The notes under the pieces: generated by a model | The model's input: the letters and a program-made list of their open reading frames with translations, nothing else | Databases searched by the model: none | Told to the model about the DNA's origin: nothing | NCBI RefSeq assembly: GCF_004519545.1 | Contig: NZ_SDKM01000003.1 | Coordinates: 124,001-188,000 of the forward strand | Direction of reading: 5' to 3' | Length of the DNA stretch: 64,000 nt | Source of the DNA: Nocardioides guangzhouensis | GTDB taxonomy: Bacteria; Actinomycetota; Actinomycetes; Propionibacteriales; Nocardioidaceae | Made by a program: the position numbers and the translations under genes | Part shown: piece after piece, positions 15,493 through 24,205 of the stretch | How positions within the stretch are numbered: position 1 is the stretch's first letter | Layout: every line of letters starts with the position of its first letter

Positions 15493-16719
15493 TCAGTCCG
15501 CGGTCGAGCCGGGTTCCAACCTGCTCCCTCGCGCCAGGGAGGCGCCCGCGACCACGAGGCTGTCGCGCCCGATGACCGTCACGGCGTCGGGCTCCTCCGG
15601 TCGACCCGGCTCCCCGACCGCCGCGCCCGCCTCGACCCGGCAGCGCTCGTCGACCACGGCGTGGTCCACCATCGCGCCGGCCTCGACCACCGTGTCCGCG
15701 AACAGCACGCTGTCGCGCACGACGGCCCCCTTCGCCACCACCACACCGGGTCCGAGCACCGATCGCTCCACCCGACCGGTCACCCGGCACCCGGGGGAGA
15801 GCAGGCTGTCCACGACCTCGCCGCCGGCCAGCACGCGCGCCGGGACGCGCTGCGGATGGCGGGTGAGGATCGGCCAGGCCGGGTCGTCGAAGATGCCCAC
15901 GTCGTCGGTGAGCAGGTCGTGGTGGGCGGCGAGGTACTTGTGCGGCTCGCCCACGTCGCGCCAGTACCCCTCGAGCGGGTGTGCGACCACGTGGTGGCGG
16001 GCCACGAGCCGGGGGAGCAGGTGCTCCCCGAAGTCGCCGAGCCCGGTGTCTCCCTGCGGAGCTTCGGCCGCCAGTTCCCGGTGCAGGTCCTCGAGCACGG
16101 CGACGAGGACCTCGGGCCGGTAGACCATGATCTCCGCGGCCACCGTCGTGCCGGGCGGGTCGTCGGGCTTGTACCAGAAACCGGTCACGCGGCAGCCGTC
16201 GTCGACCTCGACGCACGCGTGGTCGCCCGCCTCGTCCAGCGGACGCTGCGAGGTCACCACCACGCAATCCGCACCCGAGGCGTCGTACGTCGCCAGGGCC
16301 TCGCCGTAGTCGAATCGGTAGACGTGGTCGGCGCTCATCACCAGCAACGCGTCGGGACCGAACGCCCGGACCTGGTCGCGCAGACGGTAGAGCTCGTCGG
16401 CGTTGCCACGCGCGAACCCCTCCTCGTCGGTCGAGCCCGTGCCCTCCTGCGGCATCAGCAGGCGGAGTCCACCGCGGTTGCGGTCCAGGTCCCACGGGCG
16501 GCCGTTGGCGACCTCCTGCTCGAGGGTCGAGCCGTGGTACTGCACCGAGAGCCACACGTCGGTGATCCCGCTGTTGGTCAGGTTGGACAGCGGGAAGTCG
16601 ACGAGCTGGTAGGTGCCCGCGAACGGAAGCGCGGGCTTGGCGCGCTCACCGGTCAGCACGTCCATGCGGCTGCCGGCACCACCGGCCTGGATGATCGCGA
16701 GCACGGGTCGGCGGGCCAT
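15493..16719 (-). CDS. glucose-1-phosphate adenylyltransferase-like nucleotidyltransferase
   Basis: 408 residues. N-terminal pyrophosphorylase motif IIQAGGAGSRMDVLTGERAKPALPF (GGxGxRL type), then QLVDFPLSNLTNSGI, MSADHVYRFDY and EGYWRDVGEPHKYLAAHHDLL, all typical of GlgC. The C-terminal 110 residues form a left-handed beta-helix of hexapeptide repeats. GlgC makes ADP-glucose for glycogen; the sequence is somewhat diverged, so a related sugar-nucleotide role is possible. Convergent with the phosphatase gene; no other glycogen gene is adjacent. Confidence 0.75.
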   Translation of the reverse strand: MARRPVLAIIQAGGAGSRMDVLTGERAKPALPFAGTYQLVDFPLSNLTNSGITDVWLSVQYHGSTLEQEVANGRPWDLDRNRGGLRLLMPQEGTGSTDEEGFARGNADELYRLRDQVRAFGPDALLVMSADHVYRFDYGEALATYDASGADCVVVTSQRPLDEAGDHACVEVDDGCRVTGFWYKPDDPPGTTVAAEIMVYRPEVLVAVLEDLHRELAAEAPQGDTGLGDFGEHLLPRLVARHHVVAHPLEGYWRDVGEPHKYLAAHHDLLTDDVGIFDDPAWPILTRHPQRVPARVLAGGEVVDSLLSPGCRVTGRVERSVLGPGVVVAKGAVVRDSVLFADTVVEAGAMVDHAVVDERCRVEAGAAVGEPGRPEEPDAVTVIGRDSLVVAGASLARGSRLEPGSTAD

Positions 16720-16788
16720 GCTGCATGGTGGCACAGTGATCCTGGGTACGGGCCGCCTGACGACCCGGGAGGACCAGGAGGAGAAGGC

Positions 16789-17031
16789 ATGGCCGAGTAC
16801 GACGCCGACCTGCAGCGCGCGGTCGACGCGACGTCCGTCGCCAAGGACGCTGGCGAGGTGGACCTCGTGCAGTACCTCCGCGAGCAGCTCGCGGAGCGCG
16901 ATATCGAGACCGCCGACGAGGACTGGCTGCGGCGCGTGGTCGCCGGGATCGAGTCGGATCCCAACTACATGGTCGAGAGCGAGCCGAGCGACTTCGTGGC
17001 CCGGGAGGACAGGGACGACCCCACCGGTTGA
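16789..17031 (+). CDS. small acidic protein of unknown function
   Basis: 80 residues after an excellent ribosome site (AGGAGGAGAAGG). Two predicted helices (YDADLQRAVDATSVAKDAG; VDLVQYLREQLAERDI) precede an acidic end (SEPSDFVAREDRDD). No signal, membrane segment or cysteine. It diverges from the GlgC-like gene with 69 bp between starts. Not recognised; the strong initiation site and codon bias support a real gene. Confidence 0.65.
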   Translation: MAEYDADLQRAVDATSVAKDAGEVDLVQYLREQLAERDIETADEDWLRRVVAGIESDPNYMVESEPSDFVAREDRDDPTG

Positions 17032-17126
17032 GCCGCGGCGGCCAGCCTCCCGCCAGGCCCGCGACCCGTGCCCGGCACGCGGCACGCGGCACGGCGATGC
17101 CGTCGTTGTCAGGAGACGACGGCGGG

Positions 17127-17858
17127 TCAGCTGTCGGCGCCTTGTCGCGTTTCCAGGCCTGCACCGGCCCCGGGCAGGTAGTCGGCGAAGGGACTGGTCC
17201 GGAACCAGTGGACGAAGCGGCGCCGCAAGGCCGGGGATCCCTCCAGCCGCAAGCTGCCGGCGCGCAGGGCTTGCGGGTAGGTGGTCCGGCGCAGGTGCAG
17301 GTCGACCAGGGTCCGGGAGTCGGTCTCGCACAGCAGGTCTTCCGTGAGGCCGACGCTCCGCGTGCACAGCTCAGCCTGTGGCCGGCGAAGCAGCATCCAG
17401 TAGTCCTTGGCTGGATGGTCGTCCAGCCGGACCCGAACAGTCGTGGTACCTGACGGGAGAGCATCGACGTCCACCAGCTTGACCGTTGCCCACAGGATGT
17501 AGGCCGGTTCCAGGTGACGCGGCTCCATCTCCAGCCATCGGGCACCCCATTGTCCGAGCGCGTCGCAGACCGGGCCCAGGGCGCGCCCCATCTCGGTCAG
17601 CTCGTAGGTGGCGCCACGTCCGCTCGCCTTCGCGTTCCGGGTCAGGATGCCGTGACGCTCGAGCAGCTGAAGCCGTTGGGTCAGCAGCGCGGGCGGAATG
17701 CCCGGTGCCCCCTGACGGATCTCGTTGAAGGTATGACAGCCGTTGAGCAGGTTTCGCACGATGACCGGCGTCCAGCGTTCTGCCAGCAGCTCGGAGCTGC
17801 GGGCGATCGGACAGAACTGACCGTAGTCACCCACCCAGCCACTGTCTCGTGCGAGCAC
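17127..17858 (-). CDS. HxlR-family winged-helix regulator with C-terminal extension
   Basis: About 243 residues. The HxlR domain is residues 12-110: QFCPIARSSELLAERWTPVIVRNLLNGCHTFNEIRQGAPGIPPALLTQRLQLLERHGIL, with the usual N-terminal cysteine. About 110 further residues resemble the SCP2-like extension seen in longer HxlR proteins. The start is uncertain: GTG 17858 or GTG 17834. It diverges from a cupin gene across only 84 bp, suggesting local control of that gene in response to an unknown signal. Confidence 0.8.
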   Translation of the reverse strand: MLARDSGWVGDYGQFCPIARSSELLAERWTPVIVRNLLNGCHTFNEIRQGAPGIPPALLTQRLQLLERHGILTRNAKASGRGATYELTEMGRALGPVCDALGQWGARWLEMEPRHLEPAYILWATVKLVDVDALPSGTTTVRVRLDDHPAKDYWMLLRRPQAELCTRSVGLTEDLLCETDSRTLVDLHLRRTTYPQALRAGSLRLEGSPALRRRFVHWFRTSPFADYLPGAGAGLETRQGADS

Positions 17859-17942
17859 CCCGGGCAGCAACTTCAGATCCTGATGTTGATCGTCGCCGGG
17901 TGGTGGCCGACGCTGGAGAGACGGCGAAGGGAGTGGTGGGTG

Positions 17943-18395
17943 ATGTTGGTGGCGGGAGAAGGACGCGTCGTTCGGCCAGGTGAAGGGCGTTCGGTCGATC
18001 TCGGCGTGGTGTCCATGCGGGTGCTCGCTGCCGGCGAGGCGGCCACCGACAGGTCCTTCACGCTGGCGGAGTTCTCCGGTGTCGGAGCGGGTCCGTGGAC
18101 GGTGCCACATCTCCATCGCGGGTTCGAGGAGTCGTTCTTCATCCTCGACGGCTCCTTCTCCGTCACCATCGGAGAGCAGGTCACCGAGGCCACCCCTGGC
18201 ATGTACCTGCTCGTGCCTCGTGACACGAGGCATGCCATCACCGCGTCCGACGGGGGCGGGCGGTTCCTGACCCTGATGGTGCCCGGCGGGTTGGAGGAGA
18301 TGTTCTTCGAGCTCGGTACCTTGCCGCCGAACGCCATTCGCGACCCGGTCGCGCGCGCGGCCATCTCGGCGCGATACGACTCCGTCCCGGTGTGA
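17943..18395 (+). CDS. cupin-domain protein
   Basis: 150 residues. Cupin motif 1 is PHLHRGFEESFFILDGSFSVTIG (metal histidines and glutamate), motif 2 is LVPRDTRHAITASDGGGRFL. Single-domain, cytoplasmic. Such proteins range from dioxygenases to isomerases, and the substrate is unknown. ATG 17943 gives the family length. The HxlR regulator on the other strand is the likely controller. Codon use has somewhat more A/T at third positions than the surroundings. Confidence 0.8.
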   Translation: MLVAGEGRVVRPGEGRSVDLGVVSMRVLAAGEAATDRSFTLAEFSGVGAGPWTVPHLHRGFEESFFILDGSFSVTIGEQVTEATPGMYLLVPRDTRHAITASDGGGRFLTLMVPGGLEEMFFELGTLPPNAIRDPVARAAISARYDSVPV

Positions 18396-18456
18396 GCCCT
18401 CGGGCGGTCGTACTCGCCGGCGCTGGAACCACCCAGGTGGAGGCCGGGTCGCGGGA

Positions 18457-18621
18457 TCAGCCGCGGCCGAACAGGCGGGAGAAGAACCCGCCGCCCTCAG
18501 GCCTGGGGTGGCCGGCGCAGCGGTCGGACGCGGCGACTCCGGCGAGCACCTGGTCGACGTGCATGCCGCAGCCGGCCCAGGTGGTCTTGCCGCACTGCTT
18601 GCAGAGGACGGGTCGGCACAT
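18457..18621 (-). CDS. small zinc-ribbon-like protein
   Basis: 54 residues: MCRPVLCKQCGKTTWAGCGM, then HVDQVLAGVAASDRCAGH and a glycine-rich end with FFSRLFGRG. The cysteine pattern C-x2-C ... C ... H ... C-x2-H suits a zinc site. Very similar small proteins with CKxCGKTTWxGCGxHVDxV occur widely in actinobacteria without known function. The start is well supported by GAGGAGAA 7 nt upstream. It lies 40 bp upstream of the TSUP transporter gene's end, on the same strand. Confidence 0.75.
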   Translation of the reverse strand: MCRPVLCKQCGKTTWAGCGMHVDQVLAGVAASDRCAGHPRPEGGGFFSRLFGRG

Positions 18622-18661
18622 GGTTCGGGTTCTCCTCGGGGTTGAGCTGATGGGTAGCGGG

Positions 18662-19480
18662 TCAGACGAGCGCGGGAAGGGTGTGGACGGCGGTCGCCGC
18701 CGCCACCGCGAGCACCAGTCCGGTGAACGCGGCGGCGAGCCGGCGGGGGTCGGAGCGCGAGGCCAGCCGGGAGCCGGCCAGCGAGCCGACCACGGCGGTG
18801 GCGGTGAGGACGGCCACCGCGCTCCAGTTGGGGCTGACGCCGGAGCCGGTACGGACCAGCAGGGCGGCGGTGCTGGTGACCGCGATCACCACCAGGGAGG
18901 TGCCGGCCGCCTCGGCGACCGGGATGCCGAGCGCCAGCACCAGGGCGGGCACGACCAGGAAGCCGCCGCCGACGCCGAGGAACCCGGTGAGCAGGCCGAC
19001 GCCGGTGGCGGTGACCAGCACCCGCAGGGCACGCGGGCAGCGGCAGACGAAGGCCGGCCGGAAGGCCACGATCGGCTCCTCCGGGGAGGTGCGGTGGGTG
19101 GGCGCGCTGCGACGCACGAGACGCACCGCCATCATCGTGCCGACCACCAGCAGCAGCACCGAGAACGCGGCCATCAGCACGGTGTCGCCGACGTGGGTCG
19201 AGAGCCGGGCGCCGAGCACCGCGCCGCAAGTCGCGACCCCGCCGAAGGCGAGCCCGCGGGCCAGCAGCACGCGTCCCTCGCGCCGAGCCGCGACCGCGCC
19301 GGCGACGGCGCCGAGCCCGACCACCACCAGGGACCCGGTGGTGGCCTGCGTCGGCGTCTGGCCGAGCGCGTAGACGAGGACCGGCACGGCCAGGATCGAG
19401 CCGCCCCCGCCCAGCGCGCCGAGGCCGACGCCGAGGGCCACCCCGGCGACGACCGCGACCGCGAGCAGGGACAGGGTCAC
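18662..19480 (-). CDS. sulfite exporter TauE/SafE (TSUP) family membrane protein
   Basis: 272 residues with about eight membrane segments in two repeats, each beginning with the TSUP signature (ALGGGGSILAVPVLVYALG; FLGVGGGFLVVPALVLALG). TSUP proteins move sulfite, thiosulfate or organosulfur anions. The GTG start overlaps the stop of the persulfide dioxygenase-rhodanese gene (GTGA), so the two are translationally coupled. The locus suggests export of sulfite or thiosulfate formed from persulfide. Confidence 0.88.
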   Translation of the reverse strand: MTLSLLAVAVVAGVALGVGLGALGGGGSILAVPVLVYALGQTPTQATTGSLVVVGLGAVAGAVAARREGRVLLARGLAFGGVATCGAVLGARLSTHVGDTVLMAAFSVLLLVVGTMMAVRLVRRSAPTHRTSPEEPIVAFRPAFVCRCPRALRVLVTATGVGLLTGFLGVGGGFLVVPALVLALGIPVAEAAGTSLVVIAVTSTAALLVRTGSGVSPNWSAVAVLTATAVVGSLAGSRLASRSDPRRLAAAFTGLVLAVAAATAVHTLPALV

Positions 19481-20871
19481 CCGGCGACCTCCGCCATGAG
19501 GCCGGTGATCGGAAGCCCGGCCGGGGCGGCCCGGCCGAAGTCGTCGTCGACCGCGACCGGGCGACGCCCGGCCGCGGCGAGCAGGGACGCGGCGATCGAC
19601 GCGCGGTACCCGCCGGCGCAGTGCACCCACACCTCGCCCTCCGGCACCTCGGTGACCCGGGCGGGGAGCTCGTGGAGGGGGACGGTGAGCGCGCCGGCGA
19701 TGTGGCCGGCCTCGTGCTCCTCGCTGCGCCGTACGTCGAGCACCACGACCTCGCGGTGGTGCCGGACCTGGGCGAGGTCGGCGAACGTGGCGGTGGGGTA
19801 CGACGCGAGCGGGCGGTCGCTCCAGTCCTGCGGGCGGCCGGTGGCGTGCGCCACCGGCCGGTCGATCCCGATCCGGACCAGCTCGCGCTGCGCGTCGGCG
19901 ACCTGCGCCGGCGTCTCGCCGAGCAGGGTGAGCGGGGTGCCCCAGGGGATCAGCCAGCCGAGGTACGTCGCGAAGCTGCCGTCGAGGCCGAAGCTCAGCG
20001 TGCCCGGCGCGTGGCCGGCCGCGAAGGCGGTGCGGTGCCGCAGGTCGACCACCCACTCGCCGGCCTCGATCCGCCGGCGCAGCTCGGTGGCGTCGGCGAG
20101 CGCGGGCGGGCTCAGGTCCGGGGCGCCCGGGCCGGCGGCGTTGGCCGGCGCCATGTGGGCGTAGTAGGCGGGCCAGGCGCCGAGGCCGTCGAGCAGCGCG
20201 GCCACCCAGGTCTCCTCGTCCTGGGTCAGCGCCGGGTTGACCCGCTTCTCGTGTCCGATCGTCGACGTGGCGTCGGTCTCGGCGTCGACGCTGGTCGAGC
20301 AGAACGAGCCGAAGCCGTGGGTCGGGAAGACCGCCGCCTCGTCGGGCAGGGCGTCGGCCAGCCGGCGTACGGACGCGTGCTGGTGGCGGACCAGGTCGTG
20401 GGTGTGGTCCGGCCCGAGCAGGTCGGGGCGCCCGGTGGCGCCGTACAGCAGGGAGCCGCCGGAGAACACGGCGACGGACGCGCCGGTGGGGGTGTCGCGC
20501 AGCGCGTAGGACAGGTGGGTGAACGTGTGGCCGGGGGTGCTGAGCGCGGTCACCGCCATGCGCGTGCCGACCTCGAGGGTGTCGCCGTCGGCGACCGGCA
20601 CCCGGTCGAAGGAGACCTCGTCGGCGCCGTTGACGACGTACGCCGCGCCGGTGGCCTCGGCGAGCGCGAGGCCGCCGGTCACGTAGTCGTTGTGGATGTG
20701 GGTCTCGAAGACGTGGGTGAGCCGCACGCCGTGCTCGTCGAGCAGCGCGAGCACCCTGTCGATGTCGCGCTGCGGGTCGACCACGAACGCCACCTCGCCG
20801 TCGTGGACCAGGTAGCTGCGGTCGCCCAGCGTCGGCGTGTCGAGGGTGAGGACGACGGGGGCGGTGGCCAT
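19477..20871 (-). CDS. metallo-beta-lactamase-fold persulfide dioxygenase fused to rhodanese domains
   Basis: 464 residues. The MBL domain (1-240) has FETHIHNDYVTGG, STPGHTFTHLSY and FSGGSLLYGATGRPDL, which match ETHE1-like persulfide dioxygenases (mononuclear iron). Two rhodanese modules follow. The first (about 265-345) lacks the catalytic cysteine; the second has VHCAGGYRAS, an active loop. It should oxidise glutathione-like persulfides (mycothiol or bacillithiol persulfide here) to sulfite and pass sulfane sulfur to an acceptor. The start overlaps the upstream rhodanese stop (ATGA). Confidence 0.88.
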   Translation of the reverse strand: MATAPVVLTLDTPTLGDRSYLVHDGEVAFVVDPQRDIDRVLALLDEHGVRLTHVFETHIHNDYVTGGLALAEATGAAYVVNGADEVSFDRVPVADGDTLEVGTRMAVTALSTPGHTFTHLSYALRDTPTGASVAVFSGGSLLYGATGRPDLLGPDHTHDLVRHQHASVRRLADALPDEAAVFPTHGFGSFCSTSVDAETDATSTIGHEKRVNPALTQDEETWVAALLDGLGAWPAYYAHMAPANAAGPGAPDLSPPALADATELRRRIEAGEWVVDLRHRTAFAAGHAPGTLSFGLDGSFATYLGWLIPWGTPLTLLGETPAQVADAQRELVRIGIDRPVAHATGRPQDWSDRPLASYPTATFADLAQVRHHREVVVLDVRRSEEHEAGHIAGALTVPLHELPARVTEVPEGEVWVHCAGGYRASIAASLLAAAGRRPVAVDDDFGRAAPAGLPITGLMAEVAG

Positions 20872-21188
20872 CAGAGCCCCCGCTCGACCGGCCGGCCGGA
20901 CGTCATCCAGTCCCGGGTGCCGTCGGCCACGGAGTAGGCCTCGAACCCGCGGGCGCAGAGCAGGTCGGTCATCGCCTGGGAGCGGTTGCCGCTGGCGCAG
21001 ACCACCCAGACCGGGCGGGTACGGTCGAGCTCGTCGACGCGGGCGGGCAGCTCCCCCATCGGGACCAGCCGGGCGCCGGGAATGTGGGCCTGGACGTACT
21101 CGTTCCCCTCACGGACGTCGATCAGGGTGCCGTCGGCCTGCCGTTCGGCCAGGCGGTCCACCGTGATCGTGGGCGTCGACTGTGACAT
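20871..21188 (-). CDS. single-domain rhodanese
   Basis: 105 residues. The active-site loop is VCASGNRSQAM with the catalytic cysteine near residue 64, after the LIDVREGNEYVQAHIPGA core. It transfers sulfane sulfur. First gene of the minus-strand sulfur operon (rhodanese, persulfide dioxygenase-rhodanese, TSUP) and divergent from thioredoxin-cstR, with two operator-like sites between the starts. Confidence 0.9.
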   Translation of the reverse strand: MSQSTPTITVDRLAERQADGTLIDVREGNEYVQAHIPGARLVPMGELPARVDELDRTRPVWVVCASGNRSQAMTDLLCARGFEAYSVADGTRDWMTSGRPVERGL

Positions 21189-21208
21189 CGGGAGCTGCTC
21201 CTTCGGGA

Positions 21209-21224
21209 ATACCTAGGGGGGTAT
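21209..21224. promoter_or_regulatory. CsoR/CstR-type operator, site 1
   Basis: ATACCTAGGGGGGTAT has ATACC/GGTAT arms around a G-tract, the form of CsoR-family operators (TACCCC-GGGGTA class). It is 20 bp upstream of the rhodanese start. Confidence 0.65.
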
Positions 21225-21239
21225 GGTTACGTTGTCACG

Positions 21240-21960
<721 letters not shown>

Positions 21961-21988
21961 GGCTCGCTGTGAGCGGGAGCACCTGTTT

Positions 21989-22005
21989 TGTGTCATTGCG
22001 ACACA
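21989..22005. other. small palindrome after the CstR-like gene
   Basis: TGTGTC and GACACA face each other across ATTGC, 28 bp after the repressor stop codon and 81 bp before the next gene. It could be a weak terminator or an operator; nothing decides between them. Confidence 0.3.
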
Positions 22006-22085
22006 CAACACACCCGGAATGGAAACAATGCGTTCACAGACCTCGTTGAGACTGGTGACTCGACATCCAGTCGCAAGGAGAAGAA

Positions 22086-22340
22086 ATGTCCGAGCCGCGC
22101 AGCCTCGTCCATGAGCTGAACGACCTGCACGCGTCGTACGTCGCCGCCGTCAACGAAGCGGTCGCCGACGACGACCTGGCCCGCGCCGACCGCCTGGCCG
22201 CGGAGTACGACGCCGAGGCCATCGCGCTCATCGCCGAGCGCGAGGGCAAGACCCACCTGCTGCCGATCCGCCGTCCGGCGGAGCCTGACACCCCGCTGCG
22301 GCGGCTGGTGCGCCGGCTCAGCGCCGGCCGCGCCGCCTGA
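22086..22340 (+). CDS. small helical protein of unknown function
   Basis: 84 residues after AAGGAGAAGAA. One long helix with alternating charge (LNDLHASYVAAVNEAVADDDLARADRLAAEYDAEAIALIAERE) and a basic end (PLRRLVRRLSAGRAA). No cysteine, signal or membrane segment. Similar short proteins occur in Nocardioides-like genomes without assigned role. A strong terminator follows at 22384. Confidence 0.6.
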   Translation: MSEPRSLVHELNDLHASYVAAVNEAVADDDLARADRLAAEYDAEAIALIAEREGKTHLLPIRRPAEPDTPLRRLVRRLSAGRAA

Positions 22341-22383
22341 CCCCGCTCGAGAAGCACCCGCACGGGCAGCGTCGCCCGGGCGA

Positions 22384-22423
22384 GCGGACCGGTCACGAGT
22401 CGAAGGATTCTTGACCGGTCCGC
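22384..22423 (+). terminator. intrinsic terminator
   Basis: A perfect 12-bp stem (GCGGACCGGTCA / TGACCGGTCCGC) with a 16-nt loop is followed by TACCTTTTCC. It ends the unit above and insulates the terC leader. Confidence 0.8.
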
Positions 22424-22435
22424 TACCTTTTCCTG

Positions 22436-22563
22436 CGAGGGGAGTACTTCCACCGCCCCAGGCCGGTCAGTACGGCGTCCCGTGCGGCGCCCCGGCTGGG
22501 GGCCCGGCCGCACCGCGGACCGGGTGAAGGAGACCTCGGAACGTCACCGCTCCGAGGAGACCC
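22436..22563 (+). promoter_or_regulatory. yybP-ykoY manganese riboswitch in the terC leader
   Basis: The aptamer shows the family core: GGGGAGTA at 22439-22446 after a P1 strand CGAGG (22436-22440), a second conserved segment CGGTCAGTACGG near 22464-22475, and GGAGACCTCG (22529-22538) whose CCTCG closes P1. The 3' P1 strand CCTCGGA (22534-22540) can instead pair perfectly with TCCGAGG (22551-22557), which overlaps the Shine-Dalgarno GAGGAGA before the terC ATG. Metal-bound aptamer would keep P1 closed and free the ribosome site, giving translational ON control. The class is known for Mn2+ sensing upstream of TerC and MntP. Confidence 0.85.
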
Positions 22564-23622
22564 ATGGACAGCATCGGCACCCCTGCCCTCTGGACGGCGT
22601 CCATCGCCGTCGTCATCGGCCTGCTGGCCCTCGACTTCGCACTCACCCGCCGCCCGCACGACGTCTCCATGAAGGAGGCACTCGGCTGGTCGGCGTTCTA
22701 CATCGCCCTGCCACTCGCCTTCGGTGGCTTCGTATGGGCGCAGTACGGCTCCGACCGCGGCGTGGAGTACCTCACCGGCTACCTGGTCGAGAAGTCGCTC
22801 AGCGTCGACAACCTCTTCGTCTTCATGCTGCTGCTGGCGGCGTTCGCGGTGCCCCGCGAGCTCCAGCAGCGGGTGCTGCTCTACGGCATCGTCGGGGCGC
22901 TGGTGCTCCGCGGCATCTTCATCGCGCTCGGCGCGGCCGCCCTGTCGGCGTTCGAGGCCGCGTTCCTGGTCTTCGGCGCGATCCTCGTGGTCACCGCGGT
23001 CAAGATCCTGCGCGACGCGCTCTCCGGCAAGGACCACGCCGTCGAGGTCGGCCGGCTGCGCAGCGTCCGGGTGGCCCGTCGCTTCTTCCCGGTCACCGAC
23101 GCGTACGACGGCCCGCGCATGACCGCACGCCTCGACGGCCGCCGCGCGCTGACGCCGCTCGCGCTGGTGGTGCTCGCGGTGCTGGCCACCGACATCGTGT
23201 TCGCGGTGGACTCGGTGCCGGCGGTCTACGGCATCACCGCCGACCCGTTCCTGGTGTTCGTGACCAACGCGTTCGCGCTGCTGGGCCTGCGCGCGCTCTA
23301 CTTCGTGCTCGAGGGTGCGCTCAGCACGCTGACCTACCTCGGCCACGGGCTGGCCGCGATCCTGGCCTTCATCGGCACCAAGCTCGTGCTGCACTGGGCG
23401 CACCTGACCTGGCCGTCGGTGCCGGAGATCCCGACCCTCGCCTCGCTCGGCGTCGTCGTCGGCATCCTGGCCGTGACCGTGGCCGCCAGCCTGCTCGCCG
23501 GCCGGAGCGCCGACGGCAGGGAGGACCGGGCCGACCGGGACGACCTGGCCGGGTCGGAGGAGGTCAGCGACCCCGACGCGTCGTCGGGTCGCCCGGAGAG
23601 CTCGTCAGCAGGTCGGCGATGA
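22564..23622 (+). CDS. terC: TerC-family integral membrane protein, probable manganese exporter
   Basis: 352 residues with about nine membrane segments. Family motifs LVEKSLSVDNLFVF (near residue 75) and LATDIVFAVDSVPAV (near residue 210) supply the acidic metal-binding residues. The C-terminal 45 residues are hydrophilic and probably cytoplasmic (EDRADRDDLAGSEE). TerC/Alx proteins export Mn2+, which agrees with the manganese riboswitch in the leader. ATG directly follows GAGGAGACCC. The last 59 bp overlap the ssgB-like gene on the other strand. Confidence 0.92.
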   Translation: MDSIGTPALWTASIAVVIGLLALDFALTRRPHDVSMKEALGWSAFYIALPLAFGGFVWAQYGSDRGVEYLTGYLVEKSLSVDNLFVFMLLLAAFAVPRELQQRVLLYGIVGALVLRGIFIALGAAALSAFEAAFLVFGAILVVTAVKILRDALSGKDHAVEVGRLRSVRVARRFFPVTDAYDGPRMTARLDGRRALTPLALVVLAVLATDIVFAVDSVPAVYGITADPFLVFVTNAFALLGLRALYFVLEGALSTLTYLGHGLAAILAFIGTKLVLHWAHLTWPSVPEIPTLASLGVVVGILAVTVAASLLAGRSADGREDRADRDDLAGSEEVSDPDASSGRPESSSAGRR

Positions 23623-24022
23623 GCGTGTCGACGTCGCAGTACGCCGACTCCGCGCCGTACGGCACGAGCCGGGCGGACGCCTCGAGGAACGCGTCGACGT
23701 CGTCCCGCTCGGCCTGCACCATCACCCTGCCGTCGGGCGAGATGAGCTCGACGACCACGACCCACGAGCCGCCCGGGCCGACCGACGGCCACACGTGGAC
23801 GTCGCCGTGGCCGACGGCCACCCGGGTGCCGTCGTGCAGCAGGTCCCGGCCGAGCAGCCAGCGCACCGGGTCGTCGTCGCCGTGGAAGACGGCGGCGACC
23901 GCATAGGGGTCGGCAGGGTCGTACTGGAGCTCGACGGTGATCGGCGCCATGCCCGAGTCGGCGACAAACGCGTGCATCGGGAGGGCGTGGGCGACGGTCG
24001 CGTCGCTCGTGTCCTCGTTCAT
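23564..24022 (-). CDS. SsgA/SsgB-family cell division regulator
   Basis: 152 residues. The core PITVELQYDPADPYAVAAVFHGDDDPVRWLLGRDLLHDGTRVAVGHGDVHVWPSV is the SALP fold found only in actinobacteria. In Streptomyces SsgB recruits FtsZ; in non-sporulating relatives the role is less clear. The stop codon lies inside the 3' end of terC, a 59-bp tail-to-tail overlap that could limit expression of both. Start at ATG 24022. An inverted repeat GCCAACC/GGTTGGC (24094-24121) lies upstream and may be regulatory. Confidence 0.88.
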   Translation of the reverse strand: MNEDTSDATVAHALPMHAFVADSGMAPITVELQYDPADPYAVAAVFHGDDDPVRWLLGRDLLHDGTRVAVGHGDVHVWPSVGPGGSWVVVVELISPDGRVMVQAERDDVDAFLEASARLVPYGAESAYCDVDTLIADLLTSSPGDPTTRRGR

Positions 24023-24205
24023 GGGCGCATGGTTTCCTTCCGACCGGGCATCCCGACAGACGCCGAAGGCTGATCTTGCGCTAGTGCAATGGCGCCAACC
24101 ACTCCCGACCGATCGGTTGGCCGACATGACTAGACCGCGGCGATCGGACCGGCCGGTAGCCGGAGGTGACCACGTGCGGGGTCCGGTCGGTCTACGGTGA
24201 CGCGC

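Noticed and set aside
22384-22423. The 12-bp hairpin considered as part of the manganese riboswitch
   Set aside because: It precedes the aptamer's P1 strand, is followed by a T-rich run, and fits a terminator for the upstream small gene better.
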